From positions 771,501 through 835,500 of the forward strand of contig JADLSH010000191.1 in the NCBI GenBank assembly GCA_016169945.1: a DNA stretch of 64,000 nucleotides, written 5' to 3'. The number at the start of each line of letters is the position of its first letter. Positions within the stretch are counted from its first letter, which is position 1. Shown here one piece after another: positions 1 to 20,800 of the stretch. A program made the position numbers and the translations under genes. Below the pieces are notes generated by a model, which saw nothing but the letters and a program-made list of their open reading frames with translations, had not been told where the DNA came from and ran no database searches. Source of the DNA: Trachythela sp. YZ-2020. Lineage: Eukaryota > Cnidaria > Anthozoa > Malacalcyonacea > Clavulariidae.

Positions 1-95
1 CAAAGTGCCCTGATGTGCCCACTTAGTCACTTTACTCTGTCTAATGCCAGACAATTTTACTCGTCAAGGGGAAAGTGTTGGCCGTTAATTGATTA
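1..95 (-). mobile_element. Truncated piggyBac-type MITE copy
   Basis: The first 95 bases read as the reverse complement of the 113-bp element seen twice at 18811-19061 (shared run around CTTTACTCTGTCTAA and ATTTTACTCGTCA). The copy is cut by the window edge and its distal end has diverged. It lies in the intron before the first visible protein kinase D exon. Confidence 0.6.
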
Positions 96-127
96 ATATT
101 ATACTTAATTTCTACTATTATTTTTAG

Positions 128-8860
<8,733 letters not shown>

Positions 8861-10139
8861 CGAGAATTTTAACACATTTCATGCCCAAGAGATCTTGGGA
8901 GGGCGATTTTCGAAACACGTGCGAAGCAATCAAATCAACGTTTTACGTACAAGCGGTAAGCATATTATCACAATTGGCATTCCACAAGGTTCAACAAAGG
9001 GCCCGCATGCGGTTTCTTGCGCATAAAGATGAAAAACCTCGTCTAAAAGTCACTAAAATCCCAAATGAAACTCCATCCCAATGATCAGTTTTATCTCAAT
9101 TTTGCAATGCAACTATCCTCGTGTCAAAGGTGACACGACGCGAAATTTTCTATTGTCCCTTTTGAAAGAATCGTCAAAACTGTAGTCTTGTTCGGTTGTT
9201 CCCAGCTTGTTGACTCAACAGACGTGTTTCAAGTTGCGAGTGACAACCTTGTAGAGCAACTCGATAAAATGACAACATTGTTACAACCTGTGTTGTCAAG
9301 CTTGCTACAAGTCTGTTGTGAACACATCTTTTTGAAAAGATGCGAGATTTTTACGTGTGTAGAAGAGATAGCTGATCTTAACGAGAATTCGTTATGCAAT
9401 ACGTGATGTGCAGCGGTTTGTAGTGTATATCAAGAAAACTGAAATCTCTCACAAAAGCGAAAGTCTTTAAAAGAAGTTAAATTAGAGTTTTGACGATTCT
9501 TTCAAATGTGACAATACGAGATTTCGCGTCATGTCACCTTTAATATATTATTAGGTATTAACAGTCTAACCCTACCCAATACTGAGCCTGTATCTGAAAA
9601 AGCTGAGTTGATCTAAGATGATCTCTTGTATTATAAAACGTATTTTAACAATTATTATAAAGCAAGGTATAAACAAGGCAAGCAATCCAGCCTACATCAT
9701 GTTGTATTTGAAAGTATTATTAAAATAGCATGAGTTTCAAGATACTATAGGATATAATGTCATTTTTTATTGTATCATAATAATTCGTCTGTGCACAGAA
9801 TGTAAATTTTACACAATTTCATAAATATTGCTAGTTCATTGTCTTGACTGTATTTTATTTATCATTTTATTGGTGGTTTTAACTTGCTTTTAAGGGTCTA
9901 TAGAACGAGGCAACATTAGGGAAAATACCAAATCATTTTACTTGTGTTGGCTTGAAATTATTATATATTATGCCATATGAATTAAAAGTCAATTTAATAT
10001 AAAATTTCAATATAAATCAGAATTTTGGGTCTTTGTTTCACGATTGCTAACTTTTAAATGTTTCGTATTATCATAATATATATATGCATTTAGTCGCTCT
10101 TTTCCTGCGATCTAAGTATCAAATTATTCTTTGGGATTT
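8861..10139. other. Tail-to-tail spacer between PRKD and the acyltransferase
   Basis: 1.28 kb. 8861-9125 should include the PRKD 3'UTR. 9126-9541 is a MITE (separate entry). 9542-10139 is AT-rich with several AATAAA-like strings and no ORF or RNA gene that I can support. Confidence 0.6.
9126..9541. mobile_element. MITE with ~55-bp terminal inverted repeats
   Basis: The left end AAAGGTGACACGACGCGAAA and the right end finishing TTTCGCGTCATGTCACCTTT are inverted copies extending inward to AAGAATCGTCAAAAC / GTTTTGACGATTCTT. The interior holds small palindromes of the TTGTTACAAC/TTGTCAAGC type. No clear target duplication could be assigned. The short internal ORF at 9188-9406 is not considered a gene. 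Confidence 0.8.
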
Positions 10140-11846
10140 TCAAATGAATTCTAAGTGTTTATCCTCATCAATTCCAAATTTCGTTTTGTATGTTTCAAAG
10201 ATATCATTGAGGCCTTCTACGTAGAGCTTGTGTAGGTTATCTATATCTTCGATACTTGGGTCTTTATTTGCATCAACATGGATTGGCTTGCCAACTGAAA
10301 CGGGAATAGATTTGAGTGGTATAGTAAAGTAAATGCAATGATGGTGGTGACAATGATGGTATTGGTGGTGGTGATATAGTGATAGTGATGATGAGTGGTG
10401 ATAGTGATGATGATGGTGGTGGTGATGTGATGGATGTCGTGATGATGGTGGTGGTGGTGGTGGGGATGATGGTGGTGGTGGTGGTTCCAATTATGGTAAT
10501 CCTGGTGCTTTTCTATGGAATTAATATCTCAAAACCTTTGGTCCCAATTTGACGAAATCATTCAACTCACCAACTGTGTGTACAGGTTTTCGGAAAGGAA
10601 TAAATCCGAAGGTGTACTGAAATATGCCTCGACCATGGAACAGTGGTGGAGAAAATGTGGCAATTTCCTTGAGTTTGGTTTGGAACTTTCTAAGGTTGGA
10701 TCCTTCTGGGTTTGGATATTGATTAAAGAGGTTGTTTTCACCAAATGAAAACACTGGGACCAGTGAAGCTCTGAAAATCAAGTTTAAACTATTAATGGCT
10801 AACACTTTGTGTGAGACAGAGTAAAACATTTAAAGACCATGTAAAGTCTGGTTCTGCGCATGTGCTATGGGGGGTCCCGCGATGTAAACAATGCCCAAAT
10901 TTCAAAGGTTCGGCCTCAAGTGGCCCTTCTGGTCATTTCCTATTCTATGATTTAACAAAGCAGGGGGACAATTTAAGGGAAAATCAGGCCTTTTCCCATT
11001 AAATTCTGCCTGAACATGAGTGACCAAAGCAAGCTATGAATGAGAATCCCTTGACAGCTTTACCTATCTGCTTATTCGGCCATCACTCAGACAATTTGAT
11101 TGAATCTATTAATAATTAACTTCAACACTTAACTTGCCATAAACTTTGGTCAAAAACAATTACAAAACTCACCCTGATTTCAATGCAATTTTAACAAAAC
11201 CTTTTCTATTCTTTAACACCAATTTAAAATTCCCCGGCCTGGCCTCGAGGGCTTCGGATGCCCCTCCAACAACAACAACACACGAATGACCCGGACCCAT
11301 GTTGGTTAAAATATGATTTATACTTTCCTTCGATGCAGGGCAAATCCCCAGAAACATTAAGCATTCCCTTAATATTGGGATCTTAAATTGAATATTTAGC
11401 GTAAGAAGATGCGGAATAACTCCAGGGAAAAGTTTGGAAAATCCTGTCGCTTCTGAGGCAAAATTCCCCGACGTGCCGAAAGCCATGACGCCGTGAGGAT
11501 GGCAGCCGAATATGTAGTTTTTCGATGGATCCAATTCGTGTGTTTTTAAAAGGTTCAAAGGAAAGAACTCCACATAATGTTTCCATATTTTTAAACGTCG
11601 TAAAAACGGGGAAAATCTGCCGCCCTTCTGTGGTGTAGCTTTGTCAACAATGAAAGCCCAACCGAGATAGAGCAACACAAATACTCGAGTGTATAGGTTA
11701 AAGTACAACATCAGGAGACATAATATAATACATATAACATGGCCTAACAAAAATAACGTTGCAACTAGCCATACTGCGAACGTCTGACGGCGTCTTCTAA
11801 CAGGAGTCTTTAAAGGTGCCCATTCGATGCCAAAAGCCTTGGTCAT
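10140..11846 (-). CDS. DGAT2: DGAT2/MOGAT-family acyltransferase, complete, 3 exons
   Basis: ER-membrane acyl-CoA:acylglycerol acyltransferase of triacylglycerol or wax synthesis. Exons on the minus strand: 11173-11846, 10571-10770, 10140-10294; phases close to a 342-residue protein, a typical DGAT2/MOGAT length. The start has an in-frame TAA a few codons upstream. Residues 22-68 form a hydrophobic hairpin (TFAVWLVATLFLLGHVICII). The family HPHG motif is present (GCHPHGVMAFG, HPHG at about 116-119). Also visible are VVVVGGASEALEARPG and the RKGFVKIAL / SFGENNLFNQ block followed by FHGRGIFQYTFGFIPFRKP, ending with VVGKPIHVD and a helix. Sequence alone does not separate DGAT2 from MOGAT or wax synthase subfamilies. 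Both it and MOCS3 are on the minus strand, 481 bp apart. Confidence 0.93.
10318..10500. repeat. GTG/GATG microsatellite in acyltransferase intron 2
   Basis: An impure tract of GTG, GATG and GGTGGT units (for example GATGATGGTGGTGGTGATGT) spans most of intron 10295-10570. The minus-strand reading of P/H repeats here is intronic and not coding. Confidence 0.85.
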
Positions 11847-12327
11847 GATGAAATTTTAAAGTCGATCTCCTTATCTGCCAACGCAAATGTTGTTCTTTTG
11901 ACAACAATAAATATTGCGTAATTTATTCATGTATTCGTAAGGGCATGCTTGAGGAACATGCTCACTGAATCGGTGAATCCAGGAGTTTTTCTGATTAAAC
12001 TTTTGATTCCATTTCTTTCTTTTCTTTTTGTCTTTTATTTTTCAAATTTTCAGTCGTGTTTATTTAATTGTGACGTTTGAGCTTGTAGCAAACTAATTGT
12101 TCTAATTGGCAACTTTTGTTCCAAAAAATCCATTCGGAATTAATCAAAATGAAAATATGCAAATATCGGTTTAGACACATGTATATTTATGTATTGATAT
12201 ATCTTTCCTTCGAAATTATATCTTTCCAAGCCAATGAATCACGCACACATCTCAATAAAGTAACCGATTTGTTCTTTAAATTTTACATACTATTCAATAA
12301 CAAATATAATATTTTAAATATATTGTT
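11847..12327. other. Spacer upstream of the acyltransferase and downstream of MOCS3
   Basis: 481 bp between two minus-strand genes. It should hold the acyltransferase 5'UTR and promoter and the MOCS3 3' end. It is very AT-rich; I see no ORF with family similarity and no repeat. Confidence 0.6.
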
Positions 12328-15300
12328 CTAATATCGTGGAAAACTAGGATCTATGTTTTTGCTCCATTGATCTAATCCACCAGCTATATCCTTTACTGAA
12401 ACATCAAAATCCTGCACTATTTTCTTCAAAATCACAACTGCTCTTTGCGAATCGTTCCCTTGATGGCACACTGCAATAACTACGGGAAAAGGAATAACAT
12501 TTTCAAAACAGTGAAACGCGACAATGGAACATTCCGATCACTGGATCGTGACTGGATCTATTTTTGTGCTAAAGCCTAAAGTCCATGCAAAGGGCCGTTA
12601 ATTTCTATACCTGGTACCGTTTCATGTTTGCTATAGAATTTTGTTAAGACTGTGCCAATATCTTCTTTTATTTTTGTCATATTCTTGTTGTTTTCTATAT
12701 CTCTAATAGGAATATCTGTTTGATAAATTTGTTAAGAAGAAATTCAGATGTAATTGATTACTCTAAAGTCTAGCTATTTTTATTTTCTCATTCTCATGAT
12801 AACTACCAGTTGATCTGTTGATCACCATCTGCTGACGATAGTGTTTAGTGAAACCTTGCAATATAAATGTCATTTGCTAGAAAGGAATAAGGATACTTAT
12901 AAAGCTGTCAGATGTCTGCAAATGACATATCTCTAACTCGATACTCGGTCGAACATCAACCAAAATATGTGATACATTGTCCACCACCAATTTCTTGTAA
13001 GCCTGAAATATCAAGTATACTTTATTGGAATACCTCAGACATGGGAGTTCAATCTCGGTAGTATTCTACAAAAAATGTCGAAAAGTTTTCAATCTTTTTC
13101 AGGTAGTTCAAACACAGACCACGACAGTTTAATTGCTTAAACTTTAAGCGCTAAAACAGTAAGAACTAACATGTATTTCCATTTTGTTTAGATAAATACC
13201 TGGGCTGAAATCCTATCTGTACTTTGCAAGACATCAATGTTTTGGGTCTAGAAAGTTAAAGAACAAATTTAACTTAAATACGCTATAATTAAAATTGGAT
13301 CTCGAAGCCCGTGAGCTAGTACATGTCGTATTTGGTGCCTGTATGTTTTCATACAACTAAACGGTGGTCATCCGACAGTTATCAGAGCGGTGAGGATATA
13401 ATCTCAATTCTTTTCATTATATGTAGTAGTCTTGTATTTTGAGGCAAATAGAAAGAAATGAGCGATGTAGTTTAATTTAATTTTCCTCCTATAAAGGTTG
13501 ACCACAATCTGCTGTCCCGTATGACCGTAACGTCGTCTACTAACACCCACCAACGATTACCAAAAGTAAAAGAGCGAAGTATTACTTTATCTGACGCTGC
13601 TGTGCCACAAAACTGTTCGTACTCCTGCAACTTGGTTATTGTTGGTTCATCTCCGCAAACAGCACAGTGTTTTTGCCTTCCTCGGAGTTTAATTGTTGTA
13701 AATCTACTGTCCAGCGCATCGAATAGCAACATCTTTTGATTAAAGGACACTTAGTACATTGTTAAGGAGTTATGTTGCTTTCAGTTTTAGAAAGTACGGA
13801 TATAGGGAAGAAAAAAGGTGGGCTTTGCAATTTCAAGATGAGAAAAGAAGGGATGAGAAAAATGTATGAAAAAAGTGCAGGATAGTAAAAACGGGATTCG
13901 GGATTTAAGGCGATTTTCAACGACGATTTGTAATACAAATGATATTACACGAAATTTGATTGGTTCAGCAACACGTTGTGTTACGAATCGTTCTTGAAAA
14001 TTGTCCCATGTAGTAACATCAGCTTTAAGAACCCTATCGGTAGATTTTTGTAGAAGAGGAATTCATCCTATTGATGGATTTAAAATATTTAGAACAAGGC
14101 ATTACAAACAAATGTAATGCAAGGATACCAGGAAGGCCAACTGCAATTTTTATAACTTCCAGAGCTTGTAAGTTACCAATTATACCTGGAACTAAAATAA
14201 CAAATATTAACAAGGCTATTAATGAGGCTATTAACAAGGCTATTAACGAGGTTGCTTGATGCATTTACCAACTCCTAGCACTCCAGATTCAGAACAATTC
14301 CCAACTGTCTCAGGCGGAGGGGGACTAGGGTAGAGACATCGATAACATGGTCCATTTTCATAACCATATATAGTCAACTGTCCATCAAAACGAAGAGCGC
14401 TTCCTGAGACCAACGGTTTCCTCGTTAAGATGCATGCATCGTTTAACAAATACCTCGTTGGAACGTTATCTGTAGCGTCAACTATGATGTCATAGTTTGA
14501 AGTCACATCAAGCGCATTAGTACTATTGAGATGTAATTTATATGTCAATATTTGTACAGAGGAATTTAACTGAGACAATGCTGTTTTTGCAGAATCAACT
14601 TTACTCCAGTTTACTTTGAGTTCAGAGTGCAGGACTTGTCGATGCAGGTTGTTTATTTCAACTTCATCATAGTCGACCAATCCGATGCGTCCAACACCAG
14701 CTGCTGTTAAGTAAACTGCCACAGGGCACCCTAGGCCTCCAGCACCTACTATCAACACTGATGTGTTATTCAGCTTTATCTGTCCTTTTACACCTATTTC
14801 TGGCAGTACGAGCTGTCTACTGTAGCGCATAATGTCTGAATTGGTTAGTTTTGATTTCTTCCATGTGGGCTCTCCGGTTGGTTGTGTATTATTGGTTACC
14901 TCATTGTCCAGTTCTTCCCAGGATACACCCTAATGAAAGAACAGTGGAACTGTGTCAAGTGAGTGGGTTTCACTGAGAAAGTGCTATGATCGATGCTATC
15001 GTCATCTCCTGGCTCCTGCTACAGATGGTTGTCAACTGGCAGTTGCGGATTGAGAGTATAATATTAATTCCATTCGTTATATGCCAGGGTGCATTCGGTG
15101 TAAAAAAGTTACGCCGAAGATACGCCAAAGCAGTCGCAACGCTACGCCAACATCCCACCCTGGCCCATTCTTCCGACTCTCACCACGCCAGGGCGTATGA
15201 CCGTATGAGTCAGTTCTGCAAAAACTGCACACGCTTTTTTGAAGATGCAAAAAAGACGCTTTTGAAATTTTATACGGTATCTTGGATTATTACCCGAAAA

Positions 15301-15847
15301 AAGATCGACAGTTTTTTCGCTGCAGTAAAATTTTTCGCAAGTCATTCGCCGTTTAGTGAAATTATTTTGGGCCGTAAACCTGTTACCGTGTTACGCCGTT
15401 TGAATCGTTTGACGTATTTATTATTTTATTGGTATTTATGCGCCGCCAAGTTAAAAACAGCGTATGCCACTACGCCAGGAAAGATGATTGTGCGCCAGTA
15501 CGCCAAGGCTTACTGTAACTCTACGCCGAAGATCTTCCGATTAGACTACACCGAATGCACCCTGGGTTATATGTAGACATGTAGTAGTCTTGTGTTTACA
15601 AATAGTGAATAAATAAAGTAGACATATACAAAGTGCCATAATTCCTAAATTCCATATGTTTCTCACTCCTCAATGGTGTTCCATCCCATGTAATACGCGA
15701 AGTATTACAAAACACCAAACTTTTTAAAACAGAAAATATCTATTCCACCTTTTCACTTAAAACTTGTTTCATTCGGTTAAGCTCCGAAGTGGTATGGTCA
15801 AGTTTTTCAAGTAATTGTCTGATATATTCTTCATCTTTGGCCGCCAT
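12328..15847 (-). CDS. MOCS3: MOCS3/UBA4 adenylyltransferase-sulfurtransferase, complete, 8 exons
   Basis: E1-like enzyme that adenylates and thiolates the ubiquitin-like carriers MOCS2A and URM1, feeding molybdopterin synthesis and tRNA wobble-uridine 2-thiolation in the cytosol. Minus-strand exons: 15749-15847, 14269-14929, 14129-14191, 13586-13749, 13200-13247, 12897-13002, 12611-12715, 12328-12479; all phases close to 465 residues (human protein about 460). Exon 1 encodes an N-terminal helix ([16 protein letters not shown]). Then [12 protein letters not shown], nucleotide loop [22 protein letters not shown], zinc ligands CYRC and CAVC, and the E1 cysteine in [11 protein letters not shown]. 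The C-terminal rhodanese domain has LVDVRP, the persulfide cysteine in [10 protein letters not shown], and ends [12 protein letters not shown]. The exon 6/7 junction (SFINIPIRD) is the least certain splice choice. Intron 1 carries a hAT-type MITE. Confidence 0.95.
15084..15565. mobile_element. hAT-type MITE with 8-bp target duplication
   Basis: Termini CCAGGGTGCATTCGGTGTA and its exact inverse TACACCGAATGCACCCTGG bound 482 bp. Identical 8-bp flanks GTTATATG occur at 15076-15083 and 15566-15573, the duplication length typical of hAT. Many subterminal TACGCC motifs (about 15110-15150 and 15465-15535) resemble transposase-binding repeats. An open frame across it (14986-15576, plus) has no family similarity. 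It sits in MOCS3 intron 1. Confidence 0.9.
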
Positions 15848-16197
15848 ATTGAAGATACACCATATTAAAGACTACACCAAGTTTTTGTACAAAAGAAAAA
15901 TGAAGGATTGGAGTTTTTATTCTCGATCACTCCTGAAATCCGCCATCTTGGATTTTGCAAACTCAATAATTGTGTTTCCAGTTTGCTATAGAGTACTTCG
16001 ATGATTACAGCCGAATTTCCTATAAAATGTTTATTTTATAAAAATATTATTACCCATTTACCAATACCATATTTACTATGTTCTACAATGTCTAAAGTAA
16101 TTTTTAACGCGTGACGAACTTTAATTTGTAATATAGAAAAATAACGAAGTTGTAACAAAGTTTATACCTCTGGGTTTCGCAGTGGTCAATGATTTTT

Positions 16198-17020
16198 TTC
16201 ATTCGCGTCACCACAAGCCCAGAATCACCCGAGTGTTACGTACATAAATACGAACGCGCTACTGTGTATTATTGTTGTGGCATGGAGTTACCGATCACAG
16301 GGTCTTGCGAAAAGGGTGCCAGGCATCATGGTCTAGGGGCCGCCGGCACTCTCCCTCTCAGTTCGTTCGATACCGGTTGGTAAGCCCATCCATTCTCCAC
16401 CCCTGACGATAACGTTGGGATAGCCGAAACCTTGACTAAATGACTAAATGTAACATACGTAACATATAATCTCTTATACAGTTTTATTTATAACTCCAAA
16501 GACTCAAGTTTGTACTATAATCGCGAAAAAGTCGAATGAAAAAAATCCCGATTTGATACACTTAATTTACGCATGCGTGCAGTTTAGTCGCCTGTAGTAC
16601 GCATGCGTATGGATTGACATCACCGTAGCAAATCGTCACCACAAGCCTGGCGCCACCCAAGTGTTACGTACATAAATACGAACGCGAAACATTATACTAT
16701 TGAGTTGGCAATGAGTTACCGATCACAGGGTCTTGCGAAAAGGGTGCCAGGCATCATGGTCTAGGGGCCGCCATACACTTAATTTACGCATGCGTGCAGT
16801 TTAGTCGCCTGTAGTACGCATGCGTATGGATTGACATCACCGTAGCAAATCGTCACCACAAGCCTGGCGCCACCCAAGTGTTACGTACATAAATACGAAC
16901 GCGAAACATTATACTATCCCCCTCTCAGTTCGTTCGATACCGGTTGGTAAGCCACTATAACTCACCCCTAACGATAGCGTTGGGATAGCCGAAACCTTGA
17001 CTAAACGTAACATACGACGC
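16198..17020. repeat. Segmental direct repeats with ACGCATGCGT palindromes
   Basis: The block 16557-16700 recurs almost exactly at 16773-16917. A second block (around TCTTGCGAAAAGGGTGCCAG) appears at about 16290-16341 and 16717-16770, and a third (CTCTCAGTTCGTTCGATACC) at about 16353 and 16922. The stretch TGGTCTAGGGG ... GTTCGATACC resembles pol III A and B boxes about 30 bp apart, but no tRNA fold is supported. Function unknown. Confidence 0.75.
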
Positions 17021-17227
17021 TCTAGCACTAGACGGGAAACGTCTAGAAGTCCGGAGGTATGGTCTGTGGGGATTTTTTCTAAATTTTGTTATATTATAAC
17101 TCTTCGTTTATAATCTAAAGATTCACGTTACTATATAGTAGTTTGTCTTCTAAAAAACCCGTAAGAAAATAACCGGTCTTCTAAAAACCCGTATTAAAGA
17201 GAATAATGGAATAACCGGAGAACGGCC

Positions 17228-17335
17228 TAGCCTCCTCCGCAGGCATCGCTTGGATCCCCGTGATGCATTGTACATGTTTTTCCAGCAAATAATTTCTGCC
17301 CGCCAATTTTAAGGCGATGCCTGCGGAGGAGGCTA
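17228..17335. mobile_element. Short Mutator-type MITE with 9-bp target duplication
   Basis: Inverted ends TAGCCTCCTCCGCAGGCATC and its inverse ending GCGGAGGAGGCTA at 17335. Flanks AGAACGGCC at 17219-17227 and 17336-17344 are identical; a 9-bp duplication is characteristic of Mutator-like elements. No coding capacity in 108 bp. Confidence 0.85.
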
Positions 17336-17517
17336 AGAACGGCCGTGTTTCGCGGTTTTTTGAAGGCCTGAAAACTACAACAAACTTTCAAAAAATATTC
17401 GTTTCCAAAGTAACTTTGAATTTTGCGTGAAAATTGTCATTTTTTAAAAGGCTTTTGTATCAGACTGTATACTTTGCAGTTCTTCTACAAAAGGCTAAAT
17501 ATTCGTTCTATTTAGTT

Positions 17518-17745
17518 CAATGGGTGTGTGTCATGGTGACCATGATTTCATCAAACTTTTTGAAGGAAATTTCAATACTTTTTGAAGGAAATTTCGATCA
17601 AATTTAGGACAAAAAAGGAAATATTCATTTTGGAAAGTGGAAGCACTAATTTATATACAACATTACAACATGAAGTACTGAGAGTCTGATACTAATCAAT
17701 TAAAAAATATTCAAAACACTAATATTGTTTAATATTTTATTCTTT
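17518..17745. repeat. Repeat shared with RPAP1 intron 22 (copy 1)
   Basis: From TGTGTGTCATGGTGACCATG to AATATTGTTTAATATTTTAT this segment matches 30359-30549 with small indels. It ends about 65 bp before the RPAP1 start codon, so it probably lies in the promoter or 5'UTR. Confidence 0.85.
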
Positions 17746-17809
17746 TCCAATGTTTATTTCCAAAATGGGATGAAAAAACCCCACTTTCTTAGTTTCTTGC
17801 ATCATTACA

Positions 17810-20800
17810 ATGTATTCCCGGCCAGGTAGAGGCGAAAACGAAGAAGATCTGTTGAGAATTCAGCAGGAATTTTTATCCCAAGGCACGAATCCAGCTGCCA
17901 ATGTTAGCCACTTGGGACAAGAGAGATCTGCTGAGCTGAGCGATGATAACACGTGTGAAAAAAGGCCGCATGAACGCGATGTTGTACAATTGCAAGGTAT
18001 TTAGTTGTTGGTTGTATCTTTAGTTATGTGCGGAGCCAATATATTGGCAGTCAATCATAATTTTAGTAATAACAATTAACTCTCTCCCTTGACTGGAAAG
18101 TTTCAAAATTTTGTGCCCGCTATTATGAAATCTTAGCAGTAAATATATAAAGAAAACATCAAAACTGCACGTCCAATATCCCGCCACACAGAGTGCATTC
18201 TGCCTCTTCTTGCCCCCTGATCCTCCCTTAATATTCCCCCCTTAATATTTCCCCTCTTAATCTTTGCCCCATCCCCTTATCTTTCACCCCTCCCCTTATC
18301 TTTCACCCCTCCCCCAAATCCAGTGAATTTTTTACCTCCATCAACCCCCCAGTTCCCTTTACTGTCTGACTGGCCAACTCCTTCCTGACCCCTAGGTGCA
18401 AATGCCCAAATAAAAGGGTTCTGGGTTCATTAAGAGGTTTGCCATAGATTTTTCTCATCCTGCAACTTGTTGGACCCTCGTTCCATTTTGTAGGCAATGA
18501 AAATGTTGAAGTTTTTCCAAATATCCCCAGAAAGAAATCCAAGTTTAAAGACAGACATGTTACACTGCAATCTAAACAAGTTAGTAGTGTGCATTGTGGC
18601 TTAATGGCCATGGGTTAATGTTGGTTTAGATTTGTCAACACTGTTTCTCAGCATTGGATATTAGGGATATTAGAGAGCTTCAGATTGATTTGACTATGAG
18701 TACAATTGTACAAATGTTGTCATTTGCATGCCAGGCATAACATTTGCCCTCACCCTTACTAGCAGTGATTACAAATCTTGTACTTGCAGTTTTACCCATA
18801 GCCAAATGTATTAACCCATTAACTGACAGTACCCCACCAATGACGAGTAAAATTGTCTGGTGTTAGACAGAGTAAAATACTAAAGTGTGGCACATCTGGG
18901 CGCATTGCAAGCTAATGGGTTAACAAGAGACACTGGCAGATAGTTTTGTTAACCCATTAACTGACAGTACCCTACCACTGACGAGTAAAATCCAGACGTG
19001 TTAGACAGAGTAAAATACTAAAGTAGGGCACATCTTGGTGCATTGCAAGCTAATGGGTTAACCTGCTCTAATATATTTGTTATTGTAGAAGCAGCCAGAT
19101 AGAGCTGGTCAAGCTGAACTTGATGGTGCAGATTTATTAGAAAGTAAGTGAATGACCAATCTATAGGGACTACAGAATAATTGAAGATTAAATTTATTCA
19201 GTATTATTGAAATACTTTTTTTTACTACTTCAGGTCATGATAAACATGTTACAGTTTTACTTTCTAAAATTATGGTAAGCAACAAATATTATTGTGCAAT
19301 ATGCAGTCATCTGATTATAATTTAGCCTCAGGAACATGTAAGAAGAGTGTTTCCAGTTTGACTCTACAAAACACCGTGCAGATTTTTGCCAGGTACTCTG
19401 GTTTTCTCCTGTTGTAACACTGGACTTATAATTAAGAGATGGCCCTAATTGGGCTTTTGGGAAAAGCAGTATAAAAAAAGTAAAAAAAAGGTGGTTTAGT
19501 TTAGGTTTCATTGTTAATTTGTTTTCTGTAGGAAAGAGACACAAGAACATGTCCTATTGTAATGCCAAGCATCACTCCCAAAGGATTCCCAACTGTACTT
19601 CACAGAAACACAGTAGAGTTGTCTAGCTCAGAGGAACAGGTAGGGCTTAGGATCCGCTATCGATCCACAGGTTACTTGCAAAATACATTGTCTTAAGCTA
19701 ACAGCAAATCTAAGTCAGAAGATCACACATGCAGGCAGAGTAGGACGTTTTCAAATTCAAATTCAAAATTCAAAAATTTATTAACGTGGACTATACACTT
19801 AGCCACATATACGGCTATTTTACAGGTATGCCACCTAAGTATTACCTAATTGATAAATATTTAATTTAGCTATATATGTATGTATGTAGATATAAAATTT
19901 AAATCTAGATCTAGTAGGACGTTTCTAATAACCTTTTACAATTTCTACACTCATGGTACCGTAGTCAAATTTGCATGATTTTCTCTTGTTTCAAGTATAA
20001 TTCTAGGCTTAATCACAGTTTGGAAAAATTGTTTCTTCTGTTGAACCCTAGAGCAATTCCAGGAAAAGTTTGTTTGCAAATCAATTTGCAAAATCAGAAG
20101 AAAAAGATTTTGGCATATTACCAAGACCTCAGCCTGCAATCAGGTGTGAAGATGGTGACATAGACGAAGATATGATTGAGGATGGTAATAAAAAATGAAC
20201 GTTTTATTTTCCGCACATGTGTAAGAACGTCAGAAAGTTTGCAATATCTTATGATGCACTTGCACAAATACACATCCTGTCGACATAAATGTATCATGTG
20301 AACGTTATTGAAGGTCATATATTAAGGTTTAACTTGCTTAAACTTGTATAATTTACATTGAGGCAACTGCATAAATTTTAATTAAACAGAATTTTTAACA
20401 GACTTTGAACATTTTTGTTCCAGATTCAAATTTCTTTCATCCGACGCTTATCACAGGTGAAGGACTTCAAGGTAGCGATGCAGGCCAGCCCACTGATGCT
20501 ATGACTGAAATACAGCAAATACATGAAGAAAATGTCAACAAACTTTCATCCATGTCAGAAAAAGAGATTTTGGAAGAACAAACAAGACTTAGACAAATGA
20601 TAGGTAGATGTTGAAGGAGTTATTTGTAGTTTGTTCACTCTAGTTCTTGACCGACTCGGGTTTGGCTGCTCGGATTCTTGTCCTCCATCTTTTTCTGTTC
20701 CTTCTCATGTCCATCTGTTCCTTGATATTTAGATATTTTATTACACAGTCCATTCATCGGTCTTCTCCATCCTCTGTTTCCCATTATCTCTGGCTCCATA

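Larger units (their letters stand above)
15848..17809. promoter_or_regulatory. Head-to-head intergenic region MOCS3/RPAP1
   Basis: 1.96 kb between divergent start codons, so it must hold both promoters. It contains a locally duplicated block (16198-17020), a Mutator-type MITE (17228-17335) and a segment also found in RPAP1 intron 22 (17518-17745). Four copies of the palindrome ACGCATGCGT occur. No TATA box was assigned. Confidence 0.6.

Noticed and set aside
9188..9406. 72-codon ORF
   Set aside because: Lies wholly inside the inverted-repeat MITE 9126-9541; typical repeat-derived frame.
14986..15576. 196-codon plus-strand ORF
   Set aside because: It runs through MOCS3 intron 1 and a hAT-type MITE and has no family similarity.
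16290..16400. Spliced-leader or tRNA gene
   Set aside because: A GGTAAG string and A/B-box-like motifs are present, but no Sm site in the right place and no tRNA fold could be drawn; kept only as an unexplained repeat.
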